Source of the DNA: Apricaphanius iberus
Taxonomy: Eukaryota; Chordata; Actinopteri; Cyprinodontiformes; Aphaniidae
NCBI GenBank assembly: GCA_028564705.1
Contig: JAPXFQ010001301.1
Location: 1,028,063-1,092,062 of the forward strand
DNA length: 64,000 nucleotides
Reading direction: 5' to 3'
In this document: positions 1 through 10,196 of the stretch, in pieces
How the letters are laid out: each line of letters begins with the position of its first letter
Position numbering within the stretch: the first letter of the stretch is position 1
Translations under genes and position numbers: made by a program
The notes under the pieces: generated by a model
Told to the model about the DNA's origin: nothing
Database searches by the model: none
The model's input: only the letters and a program-made list of their open reading frames with translations

Positions 1-1782
1 TCCGTCATTATACTGGCTATCGGGCTTTGCTACTATTTTATATCAGTATCAGACCCCAAAAATTCATAGTCGACCCCTAGTAATTTTATCTGACTTTCAC
101 AGTATGCCCGTGTCTGTACTTCACCAGGCTAGCCAAATAGGGCCGTTTTCGTGGCCATTCCCGGAACCAGACAAGTACCAGTCCAGCCAGGACTGGCGAA
201 AGACGTAGTTAAATCACCCTGAGTCGTTGTAACTCAGAGGGAAGAGAGCAGACATTGCCAAACAACCAGCTTTGTAAAACAAGAAGAGCAACCGGCAAGG
301 CAGTTCATCACAATGTAGCAAACAGAAGTGCAGCAACCATCCCTGCTTCTTCCTTTATCAATCTCTTATTTCTGATGACGGGCCAATTTTGTATTGAGAC
401 ATGACCAGTGGCATGGACAGCTGGTTTTGTTGGGGGTTCAGCACCCAATGTTTTCAGTCAAGCCCTGAATGCTCCTGAAGCGCTACCCCCCCCCCCCGCA
501 CTTCCCAATCACTCAGAAGAGAGGCGGCTGTTCTCTCATGGTCAATTGCTAGTGCACACATGGCCCCTCCCCTCTCCTAATGAGGCCGCTCAGTACGAAT
601 GCATGTGGAAAAAACAATGGTATCGGTTAACTAATCTGATAACGATATGAGTACATTAGAACAGTGTTGGCCCCAATCCCAAATACCAGTGCAGGCATTG
701 TTGCATCCCTAATTGTAACACTTTTTTAAATCATATATTGTCTGGGCTAAGCATGGGTACTCCTTAAAGGCTGGAGACACCCCTGTACATGACAGTTGAG
801 CGGATCGGGCTGAAAGATTTACTCCATCAGATGAAGAACAGTAAAAATTACCCGGAACTCACTGTTGGGTCGCAGTCATACTGGCATGGCACGGCACTGC
901 AAAGACAGAGAGCATTTTCACATGTGTGGCCATGCCAGAAAATGGCTAGAGAAAATTTTTAATTTTTTCTGTTCACATGGCGCGGATCAGTCCGTGCGGT
1001 AATCCACTATTTTACATGACGGACTACACCAAAACAGCAGGTGGAGGTATACAAATAATTCTGTAGCTACCCAAGGGAGTGAGAAGTATTGACGTCATAA
1101 AATGAGTGACAGCCTAGAATGCAAACACACTGGTCTGCTGGTCAACTGCTACCTGAAACCATCTGCAGGGTGAGTGTTGTAGTAAACCCACCATATTATA
1201 ACCTGGTGTGTTGCTGTGAGATGCTTTAACAGCGTTGTTTTGATCTCTTTTTGGTTGCGTGGCGATTCTGTAATTTTCGGTCGGCGGTTTCGTCACTTCC
1301 GTGTGGAGCTCGTCTATTGCCTCAAATAGGCCCAGAGTACGGCTTATGTTCACATGATCCGTATCCACTCCTACCTGGATTCACATGGTATGAAATAATT
1401 TACCAAATACGGAACCCCAGTACGGACTCAAGTCCCATGTGAAAATGCCCAGATACAGACCTCCTAGCTGTAAGAACAAATCCCACAATGCACTATATCA
1501 AACAAAGCTTCAAACGGAAGAGGAGGACTTGAGCAACTCTTTCAACCTGACCTTACATTCTTCATCTGTTGGCAAACAAAAAGGCGAGGCATGCATTTTG
1601 AACTTCTAGCCTTACTGGCGAGGGGGAAGCAAGCTTCAGGTTGAAGCTTCTTGGATTCTGTTTTCTGGCTGATAGAATAATTCCTGAACCTTAGTTCTTC
1701 AAAACCCTGCAGTAGGAATCTCTGAATTACAGATTACAGAAGTCTTGCTGATGCCCCTTCTGCACAAGCGGCGGTAAGCCGC
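1..1782. other. No recognised gene; unassigned AT/GC-mixed DNA
   Basis: I recognise no gene or transposon in this stretch. It contains a run of 12 C at about 486-497. The open frames at 408-650 (+), 1114-1368 (-) and 1251-1442 (+) have no domain I can name and no splice context that supports them. The right edge (about 1750-1782) abuts the 3' end of the minus-strand LINE. That boundary is approximate because the LINE end carries no clear tail. Confidence 0.5.
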
Positions 1783-1948
1783 GACCGGCTCCGGATCTTT
1801 ACCTGGCTTACATTAATCTATCTCTACCTAGCTACTCTACCTCTTCCTATCTCTTCCTAACTTTTGACACTCTGCCTGACTACTAACATTAACCTGTCTC
1901 TTCCTATCTACCTGTCTAACCTGACTCTAACTACCTATTAACATATCT

Positions 1949-3756
1949 CTAACTGTAAGCTTTGTCAAAGAGGAAAGTTTTTAGCCTAGTTTTAAAGATA
2001 GACAAATTGTCTGCTTCACGAACCAACCCTGGGAGCTGGTTCCATAGGAGGGGAGCCTGATAGCTGAAAGATCTGCCACCCATTCTACTTTTAGAAATAC
2101 TAGAAACTACCAGTAAACCTGCAGTCTGAGAGCGAAGGTATCTGTTGGGAACATATGGAACAATCAGGTCTCTTATGTATGATGGAGCTAGATTATTAAG
2201 GGCTTTATATGTAGGAAGGAGGATCTTGAATTCTATTCTAGATTTTACTGGAAGCCAGTGAAGAGAAGCTAAAACAAGGGAAATGTGATCTCTTCTTTTA
2301 ATATTCATCAGAATCCTAGCAGCAGCATTTTGAACTAACTGAAGACTTTTAATTGTATTCTGTGGACTACCTGATAATAGACAGTTAGAGTAATCCAGCC
2401 TTGAAGTAACAAAGGCATGGACGAGTTTTTCAGCATCACTCCTGGACAGGATGCTTCTAATTTTTGCAATATTCCTAAGGTGAAAAAAGGAAATCCTAGA
2501 GACTTCTTTAATGTGAGATCTAAATGACATATCTTGGTCAAAAATGACACCGAGGTTTTTTGCTTTATTACTGGAGGCTAATTTAATGCCGTCCAGGTGA
2601 AGGGGCTGACTAAGTAGTTTCTTTTTCAGAGCTTCTGGTCCAAAGACGACAACTTCTGTTTTATCAGAATTTAGAAGCAAGAAGTTTAGAGTCATCCAAG
2701 TTTTTATGTCTTCCAGACATGCCTGTAGTCTACCTAACTGATTGGATTCATCAGGATTTATGGATAGATATAGCTGTGTATCATCTGCGTAACTATGGAA
2801 ATTTATCCCATGCTGCCTAATTATTTTACCAATAGGAAGCATATATATAGTAAAAAGAATCGGCCCAAGCACTGAACCCTGTGGTACTCCGCAAGTAACT
2901 TTTGAGGTTGAGGAGGGTTTATCATTTACTTGAACAAACTGAAATCTGTTAGACAAATAAGATTTAAACCAGCCTAGGGCTGTTCCTATTATACCGACAC
3001 GTTGAAGCCTTTCTATGAGAATATTGTGATCAACAGTGTCAAAGGCAGCACTGAGATCTAACAGGACCAGAATGGTCACCAGTCCATTGTCTGAGGCTAT
3101 GAGAATATCATTAGTAACCTTCACCAGAGCTGTTTCAGTGCTATGATGAGCTCTAAAGCCTGACTGAAACTTCTCAAACAGCTCATTATTGTTTAAATGC
3201 TCACATATCTGGTGTGCAACTATTTTCTCAAGAATTTTAGATAAGAAGGGAAGATTAGATATCGGTCTATAGTTAATTAAGTCGTTTTGATCAAGAGAGG
3301 GTTTCTTAAGTAGAGGTTTAATTACAGCAATCTTAAACTCCTGTGGTACATATCCATTGACTAAGGATAGATTCATTATATTTAAAATTGGAGCAGCGAT
3401 CAGAGGGAAAACTTCTTTTAAGAGTTTAGTTGGGATTGGGTCTAAAACGCAAGTTGAAGGTTTAGATGAAGCTAATAATTTTAGTACATCACAAAGTTCG
3501 GCTGCATTAAAGCAGTTTAAGCATATATTAGGTTCAACCATTTTTGAGGCTGCCTCATTAACTAAGGAGGAAGCAAGCATATTGGGAAGGTTCCCAATTA
3601 TCTTATTCTTTATGGAGTCTATTTTATTTATAAAGAATTGCATGAAGTCGTCACTACTTAGAGCTTGGGGAATGGGTGGTTCGATAGAGCTATGATCCTG
3701 TGTGAGTTTGGCAACTGTATTAAAAAGAAACCTAGGATTATTTTTATTCTCCTCGA
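1949..3756 (-). pseudogene. LINE ORF2, reverse transcriptase part
   Basis: About 600 residues are open, with reverse transcriptase motifs in order: NYRPISNLPF, GFRAHHSTETAL, LLDLSAAFDTVDHN (motif A, first catalytic Asp), GVPQGSVLGP (motif B), SYADDTQLY (motif C, YADD) and NSDKTEVVVFG (motif D/E), then the LDYSNCLL and LWNQLPG blocks typical of the L2/CR1 C-terminus. The frame is free of stops to its end at 1949. It lacks its own start, because residues upstream of LIEENKNN are encoded beyond the piggyBac insertion at 7001-7051. The first Met of the open frame comes from sequence inside and at the edge of piggyBac and is not a real start. The polymerase core looks catalytically intact. Confidence 0.9.
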
Positions 3757-3760
3757 TTAA

Positions 3761-4143
3761 CACTAGAAGACCCAGGATTTTTTGCTCTACCTATAAAGCC
3801 CACAGGTAAGCCGAAAGGCTGGATGGCCCCCTGTGAACCCTCCTTTTGTTATGTAAACGGGGCAATCACTGGGACACCACAGGAGGGGGGATATGCAGAG
3901 CCACTTCACTCAAAACACCTTGACATAAAATGGGGGAGGGGGACAATCAGGTAGGAGCAGGATTGCTAACTGACTGTCTGAGCAGAACATATGAGCTGAA
4001 TCAAAATGTAATATATGTAGAAGGATGTAGACGTTATCAGAACCCTACAACACTGGGCTTCCAACATCCCCACCAGACACATAAGAAAAGTAATAGAAAG
4101 AACCACATCAAATAAAGCACTCAAAATCTGTGGTAGCCCCACT
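3761..4143 (+). repeat. piggyBac left long inverted repeat
   Basis: This arm matches the reverse complement of about 6603-6996 over almost its whole length, including the CACACAGG-like inner block, the GGGGGAGGGGGA run and the CTGTCTGAGCAGAA block. The two arms differ by small indels (for example a longer C run on the right at 6861-6867). The homology ends near GTGGTAGCCCC on this side. Confidence 0.85.
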
Positions 4144-4740
4144 AGTCATTTACAGAATTGCTCATCAAGTTGATATCTGTACAAGATTTATTTTATGTAA
4201 CATTTTTTTCAAACTGAGATACACCCGAAACACATTTGATTTGTTATATTTAAGAATTTGTACATTGTTTTTGTCTGTTTTGCTCTTTCCCTCTATTTTC
4301 TCTTTTCCTGTCTCTCCCTGTCTCAACTCATAAAAACCAGACTGACTGTTGCTGTTTGCCCACACTGTGATGTTATGTTATGTCAAAGATATGATATTAT
4401 ATGTCTGATTTCAAAATATCAGTTATGTATTTGAGCAGTGCCAGGTTCTGCTCAACTCCTCAGGTCACCTTTACGCAGAGGACAAAAGACATTCACACCT
4501 CAATTCTCACACATGCTCAGAGGACGCACCCAAGCGGCATTGCCATGCGAATGACCAATGTGGCTGATGTGACTGCAACCACCCCGACTAGTTTTGTGGC
4601 CGTTGACCCACCTGACTCCTTGACGACTCACTAATTACTGTTTATCACATTGTGGATAAATAGCTCACTGCAAAAAGCCTACCACTTCAGTACCCTCAAG
4701 AATTCTGTGGCGTACAAACCTCCTCTCCAAGGAACGAAGA

Positions 4741-6391
4741 TGCAGAGAAGATTCAGCACTCAACAGGCACTGGAAATGGTCCTGGAAGGAATAAACCCTT
4801 GTGACTCAGATGGAGAAGAGATAAACGTTCAGCCGGATTCGGACTCTGAGCTGTCTTCAGGTAAGATTCAATTTCATATTATTTGTTATTTTATATTTCA
4901 TTTCAGGCAGGAAGGTGGAAATAGTGGTGCACATATCACCATGTGAATAGAGTTTTGGGGCTTCTTTCATCAGACAGCCTCCATTTTGTTTCTGAGTGCA
5001 GGCCTCCGTTTGTTTCTTTTGGTTCTTATCCTGAGGTCCTTGCACCTTAGCACATTAGCCAACCTATTTGAGATGTACTGGAATGATTATTATTATTATT
5101 ATTAATTCATAATTTGAATTTGTTCCCATTGCAGATGAGGAGACTGCTCCTCAGCCAAAAAAGAGAGCTCGGGTGGGGACTGACCAGACAGAGACGGCGA
5201 AAGATGGCACAGTGTGGTGTGAAGAACAGGTGGGGAAAAGTCTCCATTTCACCCCTCCATCTCCATACGGCGCAGATGGAGAGCCAACGGCTAAGGCCAG
5301 GAGGTCCATCTTGAGTCGTCTTCAGAGCTTCCTGTGTTTTATCACTCTGGAAATGCTAAGTTCCATTCGACACTGTACTGTTGAACATGCACGGCAAATG
5401 GAGCATGTGGACTGGTTCATGGCCCTCCCTGAACTAATGGCATTTATTGCTATTGTTATCTTGCTGGGGCTGACCAAGGTTCCATCACTGCATGACTGCT
5501 GGTCAGCAAACCTGGGAAACCCCCAGATCATGGCAACTATGTCCCGAAATCGCTTCCAAGAAATCATGCAACACCTACGCTTTGACGACAAGGACACCCG
5601 CAGTGAGCGAGCAAAGACGGATAAGTTTGCTGCAATTTCCGGTGTGTGGGGTTCGTTTGTCACCAACTGCATCACATCCTACAACCCTGGTCGACACATC
5701 ACCATTGATGAACAGCTTTTCCCGTCAAAGACTCGCTGCTGTTTCCTGCAATACATTTCAACAAAACCTGACAAGTTTGGGATCAAGTTTTGGGTGGCTT
5801 GTGACTTGAAATCCAAATACATCTGCAATGTCCTCCCATATCTTGGCAAGGACCCCAGTCGTTCCAGTGGAAAGAGACTGTCCGAAAATATAGTGATGAG
5901 GCTGATGGAACCATTCCTGGACAAGGGCAGAAATGTTACCACGGACAATTTCTTTACATCGCTGTCACTGGCACAATGACTGCTTAGCCGGAAAACCACC
6001 ATCCTCGGCACAGTCAACAGGATTCGGCGAGAAATTCCACAATCAACAAGACAGAGGGACCGTGATGAATTCACCACTCAGGTATTTTCAACCACTGGTG
6101 CCACGCTAACGGTGTATGCGCCCAAACGGAAGAAGACAGTATACATTCTCAGCAGCATGCACCGCGTCATTCAGACTGAGAATACCACCAAACGGAAGTG
6201 CAAAGCAGGCACAAAGGGAACAATTGCTTCGGCTACAACCTTCAACACCTAGCCCTGGGAAAAGAGCAATGTGTCAGGTTAAAAATCAGTGTAAAAGCAA
6301 TCATGCCACTCTGCGATGTATAGGCTGTTACAAATACACATGTGGCAAATGCAGAAAGGAGACGGCTTGGCAGTGCATGGATTGTGAGTGA
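4741..6391 (+). pseudogene. piggyBac transposase (DDE_Tnp_1_7), spliced and damaged
   Basis: Exon 1 (4741-4860) starts with MQRRFSTQQAL and ends in an acidic DSDSE-type stretch. A GTAAGA donor follows at about 4861 and a TTGCAG acceptor lies at 5129-5134. The splice restores a frame (DEETAPQPKKRAR) with a basic patch that could be a nuclear signal. Exon 2 carries the DDE domain: ITIDEQLFPSK (first catalytic Asp) and GRNVTTDNFFTS (second Asp). A TGA at about 5977 interrupts the frame right after SLSLAQ. The frame then resumes to about 6230 (TILGTVNRIRRE, VYAPKRKKTVY). The segment expected to hold the third Asp is missing and the frame shifts. The last part (6271-6391) is a Cys-rich domain, with CGKC and CMDC among its pairs, like the piggyBac C-terminal zinc-binding domain. 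The protein is almost certainly inactive. Confidence 0.9.
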
Positions 6392-6602
6392 TTATTGAAA
6401 TGTACTCACCTCACTCATTGTTACATACTGTTTAGTTTTCTCTGTGTGCTTGAAAACTCAAATTTCCCTGAGGGAGTCACCCCAAAGGGATCAATAAAGT
6501 TTTAAGCCTAAGTTCTAAGTCTCACTCACTTCCACTCTCTAACACTGTATCCTGATAATACTTTTTTATTATTATTATTATTAGTAAATATCATGAAGGC
6601 CC

Positions 6603-6996
6603 AGTTGGGATAACCCCAGATTTTGAGTGCTTTATTTGATGTGGTTCTATTCTATTACTTTTCTTATGTGTCTGGTGGGGATGTTGGAAGCCCAGTGTTG
6701 TAGGGTTCTGATAACGTCTACATCCTTCTACATATATTACATTTTGATTCAGCTCATATATTCTGCTCAGACAGTCAGTTAGCAATCCTGCTCCTACCTG
6801 ATTCTCCCCCTCCCCCATTTTATGTCAAGGTGTTTTGAGTGAAGTGGCTCAGCATATCCCCCCCCCTGTGGTGTCCCAGTGATTGCCCCGTTTACATAAC
6901 AAAAGGAAGGTTCACAGGGGGCCATCCAGCCTTTCGGCTTACCTGTGGGCTTTATAGGTAGAAAAGCCAAATGGCTGCTCTCTGGTAGTTCTAGTG
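6603..6996 (-). repeat. piggyBac right long inverted repeat
   Basis: This is the inverted partner of 3761-4143. The outermost 8 bp are complementary to the left end; the next roughly 25 bp differ (the right arm has a GGCTGCTCTCTGGTAG segment absent on the left), then strong homology resumes at the TAGAGCAAA/TAGAAAAGCC region. Confidence 0.85.
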
Positions 6997-7000
6997 TTAA

Positions 7001-8310
7001 AGATGAATAATATGCTGTTCTAGCTGTGTGAAGGCTCTTTTTATATAGCAATAAACTATTTTTCCATATTAAAAAGGAATCATGTAAATGCGTGGAGCGC
7101 CATTTTCTCTCTAGTTTTCTAACATTCTGCTTTAGGGTACGTAGCTCTAATTAAACCAGGGAGCTAATCTTCTATGGCTAGCCACCTTCCTTTTCAAGGG
7201 GGCAACTTTGTCTATTGCCAGATACAGGGATGAATTAACGCTATGAACTAAAATGTCAAGTTGTGAGGGGTCACGAGTTAAATCACTGTTTTCTGTTCTG
7301 CATTTATAAACTGAGGAAATTAAAGTTGGAAGAGCTTCTTTAAAATTTGCTACAGCGTTGTCTGATAACGTTCTGGTATAATGAAGTTTTCTTTCAGGTT
7401 TGATATGATCCATTAGAGTAAGTTTAAAAGTGATAAGGAAATGATCAGACAGGATAGGGTTATGTGGAAAGACTGTTATTTCTTCACAGTCAATGCCATA
7501 AGTCAGCACAAGATCTAAAGTGTGGTGACAAGAATGTGTTGGTCCCTGCACATTTTGAGTAAAGCCTATTGAGTCTAGGATAGTGTTAAAAGCTGTATTT
7601 AGACTATCACTTTCATTATCAACATGAATATTGAAGTCTCCGACTATAATGACTTTATCAGTGTTTAAAACTAAGTCAGATAGAAAATCTGAAATCTGAT
7701 CTAAAAATTGAGAATAAGGTCCTGGTGGACGATATAAGACCACAAACAAAAGTGGCTTTACTGCTTTGTTATGTGAATGAGGAAAGCTAAAAACTAGATG
7801 CTCAAAGGAACTGTAACTATTATTTTTTTGGAGATTAATTAGTAAATCGGAATGAAAGATAGTTGCTACTCCACCTCCTCGACCAGTACTTCGAGGGACA
7901 CTAAAGTTTAAGTAGCTAGGGGGAGTTGACTCATTTATTGTGACATGGTCCTCTTCCTGCAACCATGTCTCTGCAAGACAAAACAAATCAATATTATTTT
8001 CACAAATTAAGTCATTTACTAAGAGTGTTTTTGAGGGGAGAGATCTTATGTTTAGTAAACCACATTTAATTGATTTGTTTTTATGTTCAGTCCGAGTTTT
8101 ATTTATCTTTATGAGATTTTTATACTTTGCTCTAGTAGCATTAACTTTTAATTCATTAGTTTTGGGTAGTGGACGGGAAACTATCTCTATAGGGTAGTGG
8201 GTGGGTGGCAGTCCCTGTTCCTTGACCTGGACTCTGGGTTCCCTGATCTGGACTCTGGTTTCCCTGAGCTCTGGACTCTGGGTTCCCTGAGCTGGACTCT
8301 GGGTTGTCAC
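7001..8310 (-). pseudogene. LINE ORF2, apurinic endonuclease part
   Basis: The frame 7147-8310 (387 residues) is the N-terminal endonuclease domain of ORF2. Exonuclease/endonuclease/phosphatase motifs are visible in order: LAETWL (metal-binding Glu), [19 protein letters not shown] (the GDFN motif), HTLDLVLT and LSDHFLITF (catalytic Asp-His). This enzyme nicks the target DNA to prime reverse transcription. The frame ends at a TAG near 7144 right after APWFN, where related ORF2s continue. The DNA from 7143 down to 7001 still reads as the linker toward RT (LYKKSLHTARTAYY at about 7010-7051), broken by further stops. The frame then runs into the TTAA where piggyBac entered. GTG is the first codon of the open frame; a true ATG may have mutated. 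Confidence 0.85.
8221..8306. repeat. Four-unit minisatellite at ORF1/ORF2 junction
   Basis: Four units of about 21-24 bp, each built on CTGGACTCTGGGTTCCCTGA with small changes, lie just downstream of the ORF1 stop. Read on the minus strand they encode a short repeated peptide at the start of ORF2 (the TQSP, RETRVQ and REPRVQ segments). The array is probably a replication-slippage product inside the LINE. Confidence 0.75.
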
Positions 8311-9203
8311 GGCTTTGGGGAACTAGAGATAACCCTATCAATGTTCCTGGAAAGAAGCGAAGCTCCGTCCTCGGTGGGATGGATGCCGTCTCTACGTAAC
8401 AGTCCAGGTTTTCCCCAGAAGGCCCCCCAGTTATCAATGTAGCCCACATCGTTTTCTGGACACCACCTTGACAACCAAAGGTGGAACGAAAGCATACGGC
8501 TGTACATGTCATCGCTAGTACGATCAGGCAGGGGACCAGAAAAAATTACAGAGTCAGACATCTTTTTGGCAGCCCTACACACCGAAGCTACGCTAATTTT
8601 AGTGACCTCCGACTGCCGTCGCCGGGTGTCGTTGCCACCAGCATGGATAACGATCCTGCTATACCGCCGTTTGTCCTTGGCCAAAAGCTTCAGATGGGAC
8701 CTAATGTCCGCAGCCCTGGCCCCTGGAAGGCATTTGACGGTGGTCTTTCGTGTCTCTGGAGCCACATTCCTAACTATGGAGCTGCCAATTACAAGAATCG
8801 GCCTCTCCTGCTCGGCGGGTGCGTCGCTGAGCGGGGCGAACCTATTGTTCAGAGAAAGGGGCTGGAGGTTGGCCGCGGACTGGGGTCTGGCGCTAGTCTT
8901 CCTACGAACAGTCACCCAGCTCGCCTGAGGTCCCGGCTGCACGGGAGCTGTTGAAGGACGGCTAGGTCCTGTCCTAGTTGACTCCGCGCTAGCTACTGCT
9001 GGGCCTGGCTGTTCTACAGCGCGGAGCCGGGCCTCTAGCTCAGAAACCCTCGCCTCCAAAGCTACAAAAATGCTGCACTTATTACACCTACCAACTTCAC
9101 TAAATGAGGCGGAGGAGTAACTAAACATCTGACAGAGAGAGCAGGAAAGAGGAGGAGGTGTAGAGAGAGATGGAGGGACAAGAGAGAAAGCTGCCGAAGC
9201 CAT
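8307..9203 (-). CDS. LINE ORF1: coiled coil plus SGNH/GDSL-type esterase
   Basis: A 298-residue open frame forms ORF1 of LINE copy 1. The N-terminus has a Cys-containing patch (two CxxC-like pairs within residues about 20-43) followed by a short heptad-like stretch (residues about 48-66) that could be a coiled coil. A Pro/Ser-rich linker follows. From about residue 133 the esterase fold is readable: GSSIV (block I, nucleophile Ser), AGGND (block III, oxyanion Asn) and DGIHPT (block V, catalytic Asp/His). Esterase ORF1s are known in L2, CR1 and related LINEs and probably act in RNP formation or membrane/lipid contact. The stop overlaps the next frame (GTGA at 8307-8310), so ORF2 could be reached by reinitiation. 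All catalytic blocks look intact, which is unusual here because the rest of the copy is broken. Confidence 0.8.
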   Translation of the reverse strand: MASAAFSLVPPSLSTPPPLSCSLCQMFSYSSASFSEVGRCNKCSIFVALEARVSELEARLRAVEQPGPAVASAESTRTGPSRPSTAPVQPGPQASWVTVRRKTSARPQSAANLQPLSLNNRFAPLSDAPAEQERPILVIGSSIVRNVAPETRKTTVKCLPGARAADIRSHLKLLAKDKRRYSRIVIHAGGNDTRRRQSEVTKISVASVCRAAKKMSDSVIFSGPLPDRTSDDMYSRMLSFHLWLSRWCPENDVGYIDNWGAFWGKPGLLRRDGIHPTEDGASLLSRNIDRVISSSPKP

Positions 9204-9599
9204 GCTAGCCGTAAAGCTAAGCTAACCAAGCGGTACCTTACCTTACCTAAGAACAAAAATAACCCAGTAAAACGCTTAAAGAGTCCCAAACCGTGAAGAA
9301 AATTAACGTTTTAATGTGTTTGTGTGTTAAAGCAACTCAGAAAAAACTTATTGACAGAGAAAGTTAGATCAGTTCAAGAGAGAGAGAAACACCGACTTGC
9401 TACAAACGAGTTAGTCACAAAACAGGAAATGACGCGATACGTCTTACCAACGCGAAGTAGCAACATATGTTGTTCATCACAACATATTCCTTTCAAAACT
9501 ACACCGGGTTTCAGGATATGCTTCACACGTAGCTTGGTAATTATCTTGTGCTACACTGCTGCCATCTTTTTCTGTCGTAATCGATTCTGTCTGGGTACT

Positions 9600-10196
9600 G
9601 ACGTGATTCATTTTTTAGGGCTACCTTATATAACAGTCTCGTATTGAATATGTTTATATAATCTTTAGTTAGTATTCAGAAAGTAAAAGTCTGTTTTTAT
9701 TAGCTTGCATGATAGTAAAGAAATGTTTTGTCAAGTATGGTATATGGGGGAAAGCTTTTAAGTCGTAAAACTCTAGGCTAAGTTTATTGCACGTTGTAAA
9801 AGTGGGATGCGGAGATAAGAAACAGAGTAGGGAGTAGACAGTCATAAACAGACCGGATGGTTACAGCGATAACTCAGGAAACCTTGAGAATAAACGTTTG
9901 GTGTAATAAAAATCTAGGGGGAGGAGAATAGACATGTGACTACGTTCTTTGTTCTTCTTTAATAAAAATGGTACACCCCTGTATACGACAGTTCAGTTCA
10001 GTTCAACTCAGTTCTGACTGTTCTCCATCTGCAGATGTGTATGAGTGTGAAACAGAAATTCTGTGTCTGTGCATTATTTCACTCTCTGTCTCTAAGCTCT
10101 GATTTTACTTTGAAAAACTCCCGCCGGGGTAAATGTTGGCGCCCCTACACTCTCCGGAAGCGAGTGCCGATCGCATGGGAACGAGGAGCCACCACA
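9600..10196 (+). repeat. ERV 5' LTR
   Basis: The LTR starts TGACGTGATTC and ends near CCACCACA. It aligns to 21254-21861 over its full length with scattered single-base differences and 1-2 bp indels. An AATAAA lies near 9960, close to the shared GGTACACCCCTGTATAC block. The first base after the LTR begins TGGTGGAGG, the expected primer-binding-site position; I cannot assign the tRNA. Confidence 0.85.

Larger units (their letters stand above)
3761..6996 (+). mobile_element. piggyBac-type transposon with long inverted repeats
   Basis: A 3,236-bp element lies between two TTAA tetranucleotides (3757-3760 and 6997-7000), the piggyBac target signature. The ends are CACTAGAA and its complement TTCTAGTG. 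The outer roughly 385 bp of each side are inverted copies of one another. The element carries a spliced, damaged transposase gene on the plus strand. It entered the ORF2 frame of the minus-strand LINE, so it is younger than that LINE. Confidence 0.93.
1783..9599 (-). mobile_element. L2-like LINE, copy 1, split by piggyBac
   Basis: This is a near full-length non-LTR retrotransposon read right to left: 5' region (about 9204-9599), ORF1 with an SGNH-type esterase (8307-9203), ORF2 endonuclease (7001-8310), then reverse transcriptase (1949-3756). The 3' end (1783-1948) is made of short degenerate repeats based on CTACCT and TCTTCCTA. The RT signature is of the L2/Maui sort common in fish. A piggyBac element sits at 3761-6996; if it is removed, the ORF2 reading frame runs on through the single TTAA. 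The 5' part is directly abutted by the ERV at 9600, so the true 5' end may be lost or lie beyond the ERV. The copy is defective, with at least one stop in ORF2 near 7144. Confidence 0.85.

Noticed and set aside
3930..4115. 61-residue frame, with a nearly identical 75-residue frame at 6591-6818 on the minus strand
   Set aside because: These are the same sequence in the two inverted arms of piggyBac; the similarity is from the repeat, not from a gene pair.
5322..6077. 117- and 132-residue minus-strand frames
   Set aside because: They are antisense to the piggyBac transposase exon, whose motifs are clear on the plus strand.
8481..8954. 157- and 140-residue plus-strand frames
   Set aside because: They are antisense shadows of the LINE ORF1 esterase frame, which has real motifs.
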